Shown here piece by piece: positions 14,944 through 19,841 of a DNA stretch of 19,841 nt. The DNA lies in the NCBI GenBank assembly GCA_964435925.1, contig CAYTBG010000046.1, positions 1 through 19,841 on the forward strand, written 5' to 3'. A program made the translations under genes and the position numbers. The stretch comes from SOIV01 sp964435925. Lineage in GTDB: Bacteria; Acidobacteriota; Aminicenantia; Aminicenantales; Aminicenantaceae. The first letter of the stretch is position 1. Every line of letters starts with the position of its first letter. The notes beneath the pieces were generated by a model that saw only the letters and a program-made list of their open reading frames with translations, did no database searches and was not told the DNA's origin.

Positions 14944-15315
14944 ATGTCCGAAAAGAAAATCATAATTGTCGATGATGATGAGTCCATACGGAAGACTTTT
15001 TTCCTGATTCTCAATAAGAATTATCGAGTCTACCTAGCTAAGGATTCAAAGGAAGCTTTGCAGCGTTTCAAAAGAGCTGAAATTGACCTAATCATTGCCG
15101 ATTTCAAGTTACCTTATCTTGACGGCGTGGAAATGATCGCCAAATTCAGAGAATTAGGTTACCGAGGAAATGTCATCCTGATTTCTGCCTATCCAGACCT
15201 GGTTAAGATTGATGAATTATCCCGACTCTCTATTTCTCATTTCTTTGTAAAACCCCTCGATTTAGATTCACTTAATAGATCGATAGATCATCTTTTAAAT
15301 TCAAAGAAAACTTAA
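14944..15315 (+). CDS. Single-domain response regulator (CheY-like receiver)
   Basis: From the ATG at 14944 the protein has 123 residues and is one receiver domain with no output domain. Seen are the acidic pocket D10-D11 (IIIVDDDES), phospho-acceptor D53 in IADFKLPYLDG, S81 in the Thr/Ser switch position (ISAYP) and K103 in FFVKPLD. An in-frame GTG at 14929 would add five residues. ATG is preferred because the GAGAGGTGA ribosome site overlaps the GTG and because MSEKKIIIVDDD is a typical receiver start. A sigma54 promoter precedes it by about 55 nt, and a transglutaminase-like gene follows after 73 nt. It could take phosphate from the kinase encoded at 11742 or from another, acting as a phosphate sink, relay or protein-binding switch. 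Confidence 0.9.
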   Translation: MSEKKIIIVDDDESIRKTFFLILNKNYRVYLAKDSKEALQRFKRAEIDLIIADFKLPYLDGVEMIAKFRELGYRGNVILISAYPDLVKIDELSRLSISHFFVKPLDLDSLNRSIDHLLNSKKT

Positions 15316-15388
15316 GATAAATCAAATTTTGACTCCTTCCGTAAAATTAAATTAGAATTAAAAGCAAGAAAACTGCGGAGAAGTTTTG

Positions 15389-16975
15389 ATGAAGATGAAA
15401 ATTCAAAAATTATTTATGTTCTTCTTTTTATGGATTTTTCTAGTTTTCCCTTTTTTAGGGAATAAGGTTAAATCTGAGGTTCAATCGTCCAAAATTATTC
15501 CAGAATCAGACGATGTATTTTCTTCCTCAGAGTCCTCAAAACCCGGGAAAGAAAAGATGTCTGAGTCCTGGATGGGAGTCTATATGGGTGGCATAAAGGT
15601 TGGATATAGCCATAATGAGGAATCTTATTTAATAAAAAACGGGAAAAAATTAAAAAAAAGCTTTAGTGAATCATGGATGAAAGTTGCTCGCTTGGGTGGC
15701 AATTCTATTGAGATAGCTACTATGCAGGAGTCAATATACGATGAAAAAGGAAAACCCTTAGAATGTATTATGAGGATAAAAATGTCAGAGAGTGAGACTG
15801 TAATGAGAGCTGAGATAGGCGCGGATAAAATTTTATTCAAATCAGGAGATAAAATCATAAAAGAGTTGCCTTATGAAGAGGAGTTTTACCTTGAGGTCCC
15901 TGTAGAAAAGATCATTGAAGAGGACGGCTTGAAGCCCGGAAATAAGAGCAATTTTAAAATATTAGACTTTACTTCCTATTCTCTCGTGGATTTTAGCTTT
16001 GAGGTGATCGGCAAGGAAGACGTTTTAATCTTAGGGAAAAAGATGAGACTGTGGCATGCAAAGGGAGAAACCACTTATGTTATTCCTCTCTCTATTGAAG
16101 AATGGATTGACGAGAGTGGAAACTCCTGGAGGAGTATAAACAAAACAAGCTTTACAACCTTAACATCCATCCGCATGCCTAAAGAGAAAGCCCTTGAGGT
16201 TTCAGAAGAGACTTTCGATATTGCTTTTTCGACCATAATAAAACCAAATGTCACATTCGAAAATCCTCAAAAGATTCAAAGAGTAACATTTAAACTCAGC
16301 GGCATATCTGCGGATAAAATTAAGAATTTTCCTTTTGATGATGGAAATCAGAAGATTATAGAGGTGGGAAAAGATTATGTCATAGTCCAGACTTCCTCCC
16401 AGATATTCAAAGAAGAAGAGGCCATTCTTTTCCCAGTTAAAGATAAAGAATTCCGCAGATTCTTAAAGTCCAGCGCATTCTGCCAAGCTGAAGACCCAGA
16501 AATTCAAAAGGTAGCTAAAAAGATTATCGGTCAAGAGAGAAATTCTTGGAGAGCTTCGAAGAAGATAGCCGAATGGGTGGAGAAGGAGATGACTGCCAAT
16601 TATTACGTTGGTTTTGCTACAGCCAAAGAAATTATTAAAAATCGAGAAGGGGATTGTTCTGAGTACACCGTGCTGACAGTTGCCCTCTGCCGAGCTGTGG
16701 GGATTCCAGCAAGAGCAGCTGTGGGAATTATGTATGGTCAAGGCATATTTGCTTATCATATGTGGCCTGAAGTCTATGTGGGTCGATGGATTAGTCTGGA
16801 TTCCAAATGGCTGGCTGTGGACAACAAAAGCGGCGAATATTACACGGATGCCACTCACATAAAATTAGGGCGAAGCCTTCTTGATGAGAATATTTTCAAG
16901 GAAATGGCCCAAGCTATCTCTGAAATTATAGGCAAGCTCAAACTAGAAATAATAGATTATCATCAAGATAAATAA
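15389..16975 (+). CDS. Exported transglutaminase-like superfamily protein
   Basis: From the ATG at 15389 the protein has 528 residues. GGAG at 15377-15380 gives 8-nt spacing; a TTG one codon earlier is less likely. A signal peptide (about 1-25, very hydrophobic) sends it across the inner membrane. The region about 55-370 is a long beta-rich segment that I do not recognise. The transglutaminase-like core is at about 385-480, with the catalytic triad C423 (GDCSEYT), H457 (AYHMWPEVYV) and D471 (SLDSKW). The surrounding LCRAVGIPARAAVGI is typical of the family. Bacterial members are mostly cysteine proteases or peptide-processing enzymes rather than true crosslinkers. It follows the single-domain response regulator by 73 nt without a terminator, so it is probably expressed from the sigma54 promoter at 14873. 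It may be the periplasmic effector of the signalling system. Its substrate is unknown. Confidence 0.87.
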   Translation: MKMKIQKLFMFFFLWIFLVFPFLGNKVKSEVQSSKIIPESDDVFSSSESSKPGKEKMSESWMGVYMGGIKVGYSHNEESYLIKNGKKLKKSFSESWMKVARLGGNSIEIATMQESIYDEKGKPLECIMRIKMSESETVMRAEIGADKILFKSGDKIIKELPYEEEFYLEVPVEKIIEEDGLKPGNKSNFKILDFTSYSLVDFSFEVIGKEDVLILGKKMRLWHAKGETTYVIPLSIEEWIDESGNSWRSINKTSFTTLTSIRMPKEKALEVSEETFDIAFSTIIKPNVTFENPQKIQRVTFKLSGISADKIKNFPFDDGNQKIIEVGKDYVIVQTSSQIFKEEEAILFPVKDKEFRRFLKSSAFCQAEDPEIQKVAKKIIGQERNSWRASKKIAEWVEKEMTANYYVGFATAKEIIKNREGDCSEYTVLTVALCRAVGIPARAAVGIMYGQGIFAYHMWPEVYVGRWISLDSKWLAVDNKSGEYYTDATHIKLGRSLLDENIFKEMAQAISEIIGKLKLEIIDYHQDK

Positions 16976-17099
16976 AGTTTTCCTGCCAAATCTCTTTGGC
17001 TTATGCCCTTGCAGCTCTTCGGTTATTAAGTTGAAAGCAACGGTTCCTCCTCCTTTGCCAGAGAAGTATCTCCAAATCCTTGATTGTTCACTAAAAGTA

Positions 17100-17130
17100 T
17101 TTGGGAATGGCCTCGCTCCCAAAAGATTTT
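17100..17130 (+). terminator. Possible weak terminator between convergent genes
   Basis: TTTGGGA (17100-17106) pairs with TCCCAAA (17117-17123) around a 10-nt loop, and a short T-run (17126-17130) follows. The stem is short, but its place between two converging genes is right. The rest of 16976-17214 shows no gene I can support. Confidence 0.3.
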
Positions 17131-17214
17131 TAACGCCATTCAAATCTCGTGGTTTGACTCAAAAACTCTAGAAGTTAACATGATCATTTCTCCCGGTCAT
17201 CATTGCTTTGCTTT

Positions 17215-19841
17215 TCAAATTCTTGCTCTATAGACCTTCATCCTTCTTCGATAAAACCAAGCAAAAAAGATTGAAAGCGCGGAAATCAAGACAAGTATAA
17301 GTGCGGTAATTATCGGGCCAAAATGAAGTAACGAGTAACTAAAAGCCACCAAGGGCAGAAGGCTGATTCGAACCACAACTTTCAGCGCTTTGTTTCTTGC
17401 AATGAAATCCGCTACCAATGGTGAATACTTGTAATAAAAGTTAACAAGCATACGACCGAGCTTGCCGGGCATAAGGTATCTGTCCCTGAAATCCCGAAGA
17501 ATCCTTACATAAGGATGTAACAGGGAGCCGTAGGCTGCTGTGGCAATGAAGCACCCTCCCTTCTTCCCAGGTTCCTCACTAGGTATATCGCTAAAACTGG
17601 CTGTTATCGATTTATCAGCGTCCATAGTTATTGTTACTGGATTATCATTCTCATTACCTGAAGGAACATCTCCTGTCCATTCGCTGAACCTATAACCTGC
17701 ATCAGCCGTGGCTGTTAAGCTAACCTCTGTTCCAGCGTCATAAGAATGAGCTCCTGGTAAAGGATCAGTTGTTCCTCCTGTACCAGCCGATATTGTCAAT
17801 ACATATTGAACGAGTGAAGCTGTATAATACTGATTAACCTGGTCAGAGGTAAGACTAGAATAACTTCTGCTAGAAGGATCAAAGGTGTAATGAGTCTTAG
17901 AAGGCGTGGCGGTTCCTGACCATCCATAACTTACGCTATGTAAGTAACTACCGCTGGAATCTGTAGTGGCTGTACCTCCTTCATTAGAGAAGGTAATGAT
18001 TACTCCTTCTATCCCTGTGCCTCCAGAGTTTTTTACTACCCCAATGATTGTCCGAGCTGCATAGGATAATTCAGCATCGATGCTTGTTGTTGTAGTCCCT
18101 GCTGTAACTGAAACTATATCCGCTGTATTTAATGAGTCCTTATCGTTATACCATTCAGATGCATAATCTCCTGAAGCATATGTCGTATTGAAACATAGCT
18201 GATAGTTCCCTATCTTTAAGCGTTTAATCTCATAATCGCCACTACTGTCGGTATATTTATAAGCAACATAACTTCCTCCTGAAGGGAAATAAACAATAAC
18301 ACACACATTCTCAATCCCTATTCCAGAAATATTTATTATCTTTCCTTTGATACCTCCGCCCTCTTCAAGCACAGCATCGATGCCTGTTGTTGTGTTCCCT
18401 GCTGTAACAGGAACTGAATCCGCTGTATTAAATGAGTCTTTATCGTTATACCATTCTGAGGCGTAATAACCTGTCTGTGATGTATCAAAAAATATCTTGT
18501 AAGTTCCCTCCTTCAAGCAATCTGCTACATAATTCCCAATACTATCTGTCCAGGCACTATTAACATGATTGTTGTTCTGATCGTAGATTTTGACGTGTAT
18601 ATTTTCGAATCCAGCTCCAATTTCATCAGTTACTTTTCCTGAAATATCCCCAGTATTTGTACTATCTGGAGGACTAATATTTATTACTGCATAATCCCTG
18701 CTATCATCGCCATAACCATAAATATCATCAATCGCATAATAATTATCCGCAGATCCTCCCCATCCCATATTGACATGAACCTGATTAACATCAGCTTCTA
18801 CTCGATAGCCATCAATAACAACTGCATGACCGCCTTCTTCATCTGGTTTATTGGTTGCTAAGATAGCCGGCCAGCCATTATCCATCTGCTCTTTGAAAAC
18901 ATTAAACCAATCTGTCCATGATACATAATCTATCCGACCAACAGTTCTAATGTCTGAACCATACTTGAAAAAAGTCACTAAAGAATTATTAGCATTGGGA
19001 GCAGCGCTAGATCCTGCTAATCCGTAATCCATATCAATAGAAATTCCCACATCAGACATCAATCTGGCAACAGCATCTTTTTGCTCTTCCGTTTCGGCGC
19101 CAGTGTAATTATCTATCATCCTGCTCCAATAATATTCATGACTAAAATCCGCACTCAAATATATACTACCATTCTCCCAATAATATGAATTTACACCCCG
19201 TCCAGTAGTTGGATATTTCCAGTAATACATGACTTGGGCTTGGGCTGTTGCTGAACATCCTGTTACACAGTGCTGACTGTCAATTTCGGGAGTATACATA
19301 TTGTAAGGATTCCCCTGACTCCATGTCGAAGTTAGCATGGGACTAACTGAATTAATATAAACTGTATATAGATATACTTCAGGTAAAAAGTCTTCTGAGA
19401 GTAATCTTTCCCATACTCCTTCATTTTTCTCTTTCTGATTGATGTCCACTTTGCTAGTGCTTAGATCAGGTGTTCTTAGAAAATATCCTCTAAGATACTC
19501 TAAATTGGTAACCGTAAAATATAAACGATATTTCAGCGTTTCTATAAATGGATGTTTTTCGATTCCTTCATAATTGCTGGAGAAGGAAATAAATTTAACC
19601 GGGGATAGCTCTGAAACCGCCGGGACTAAAATGAACCCCCTCGGTTCTAAATCCACTATATATCCAATCAGCGTATTTCTATATATCAATTCTCTGATCG
19701 TTGAAATACGAACGTCAAGCTTGTTTAATCTTAGGTGTTTTAGGTTGTTTTCTAATTTGACCCAATTAACGGCAACCTTCTCAACTTCTGATTCAGTTAC
19801 TAACTTTGAAAAGAGCCAAGAAGAACTTAGTATAAAAAATA
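17215..19841 (-). CDS. C10 (streptopain-family) cysteine peptidase with CFI-box C-terminus, 5' partial
   Basis: About 874 residues are visible. A TTG at 19687-19689 could serve as a start, but the frame remains open to the window edge. Those 50 extra residues look like the end of a signal peptide (FFILSSSWLFSK) and the start of a SpeB-type propeptide (VEKVAVNWVKLENN), so the true start lies just outside. Numbering from the TTG: the propeptide continues to about 80; the C10 peptidase core (about 105-340) has catalytic C145 (CVTGCSATAQAQVMYYW), H288 (GGHAVVIDGY) and VNMGWGG (306-312). Then come two carboxypeptidase-regulatory-like repeats (about 348-440 and 446-540), a third related domain (about 545-625), an InlB-B-like repeat (about 628-700) and a CFI-box C-terminal domain (GGCFIATAAYGSLLHPYVRI, from 711). 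Two hydrophobic segments (about 772-810) and a basic tail end the protein. It is a secreted or surface protease, probably held or processed through its C-terminus. Substrates are unknown. Confidence 0.88.
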   Translation of the reverse strand, partial: FFILSSSWLFSKLVTESEVEKVAVNWVKLENNLKHLRLNKLDVRISTIRELIYRNTLIGYIVDLEPRGFILVPAVSELSPVKFISFSSNYEGIEKHPFIETLKYRLYFTVTNLEYLRGYFLRTPDLSTSKVDINQKEKNEGVWERLLSEDFLPEVYLYTVYINSVSPMLTSTWSQGNPYNMYTPEIDSQHCVTGCSATAQAQVMYYWKYPTTGRGVNSYYWENGSIYLSADFSHEYYWSRMIDNYTGAETEEQKDAVARLMSDVGISIDMDYGLAGSSAAPNANNSLVTFFKYGSDIRTVGRIDYVSWTDWFNVFKEQMDNGWPAILATNKPDEEGGHAVVIDGYRVEADVNQVHVNMGWGGSADNYYAIDDIYGYGDDSRDYAVINISPPDSTNTGDISGKVTDEIGAGFENIHVKIYDQNNNHVNSAWTDSIGNYVADCLKEGTYKIFFDTSQTGYYASEWYNDKDSFNTADSVPVTAGNTTTGIDAVLEEGGGIKGKIINISGIGIENVCVIVYFPSGGSYVAYKYTDSSGDYEIKRLKIGNYQLCFNTTYASGDYASEWYNDKDSLNTADIVSVTAGTTTTSIDAELSYAARTIIGVVKNSGGTGIEGVIITFSNEGGTATTDSSGSYLHSVSYGWSGTATPSKTHYTFDPSSRSYSSLTSDQVNQYYTASLVQYVLTISAGTGGTTDPLPGAHSYDAGTEVSLTATADAGYRFSEWTGDVPSGNENDNPVTITMDADKSITASFSDIPSEEPGKKGGCFIATAAYGSLLHPYVRILRDFRDRYLMPGKLGRMLVNFYYKYSPLVADFIARNKALKVVVRISLLPLVAFSYSLLHFGPIITALILVLISALSIFFAWFYRRRMKVYRARI
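18073..18165 (-). repeat. Internal duplicated segment, copy A, in the C10 peptidase gene
   Basis: This 93-bp segment matches 18373-18465 at about 81 of 93 positions by hand count, exactly 300 bp apart. It encodes YASEWYNDKDSLNTADIVSV and the following Thr-rich stretch, the end of the second carboxypeptidase-regulatory-like repeat. Confidence 0.75.
18373..18465 (-). repeat. Internal duplicated segment, copy B, in the C10 peptidase gene
   Basis: This is the partner of 18073-18165, encoding YASEWYNDKDSFNTADSVPV and the following stretch at the end of the first regulatory-like repeat. The 100-residue offset shows a whole-domain tandem duplication. The strong DNA similarity at its 3' part suggests recent duplication or gene conversion. 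Confidence 0.75.

Noticed and set aside
16943..17143. Open frame of 66 codons on the minus strand in the convergent intergenic region
   Set aside because: It overlaps the 3' end of the transglutaminase-like gene, has no ribosome site and resembles no family I can name. It might be a decayed fragment, but that cannot be supported from the sequence.
1..19841. CRISPR array, insertion sequence or prophage
   Set aside because: No regularly spaced direct repeats, transposase, integrase or phage genes were seen. The repeats present are short palindromic elements.

Overview
The window looks like a scaffold from an uncultured Gram-negative bacterium. The Oar-like TonB-dependent receptor, TPR-fused sulfatase-type protein, sigma54/NtrC regulation, C10 peptidase with a CFI-box C-terminus and moderately AT-rich DNA would fit Acidobacteriota/Aminicenantes-type genomes. 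This is an inference from gene content; no rRNA or marker gene is present. A run of exactly 100 N (6403-6502) marks a scaffold join of unknown true length.

Layout. 1-435: AT-rich leader with a good sigma70-type promoter, a strong hairpin and a 12-nt perfect complement of the 16S rRNA tail. 436-3231: Oar-like TonB-dependent outer-membrane receptor, closed by an intrinsic terminator, then two copies of a dispersed repeat. 3483-5807: membrane-anchored sulfatase/phosphodiesterase-like enzyme with Thr in place of the usual formylglycine Cys, fused to TPRs. 5808-6200: palindromic dispersed repeats. 6193-6402: broken creatininase-family fragment ending at the gap. 6504-8582: two-CXXCH c-type cytochrome-like protein, 5' end lost in the gap. 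8610-9866: M19 membrane dipeptidase lipoprotein, whose stop codon lies inside a nested palindromic element (9854-9961).

10070-16975 is the most coherent system. A near-perfect -24/-12 (sigma54) promoter drives a family-5 periplasmic solute-binding protein, a membrane histidine kinase and an NtrC-type sigma54 activator. No transporter permease is present. A second sigma54 promoter of the same form precedes a single-domain response regulator and an exported transglutaminase-like protein. A related dyad of the form TTGTAAA-N4-TTTTAC lies upstream of both promoters and is a candidate activator site. I infer an envelope-sensing regulon: the binding protein and kinase detect an extracytoplasmic signal, the activator turns on its own operon and the second one, and the response-regulator/transglutaminase pair is an output.

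16976-17214 is a convergent intergenic region. 17215-19841 (minus strand) is a C10 (streptopain-family) cysteine peptidase with repeated carboxypeptidase-regulatory-like domains, an InlB-B-like repeat and a CFI-box C-terminal domain. Its reading frame stays open to the window edge, so its first codons lie outside the window.
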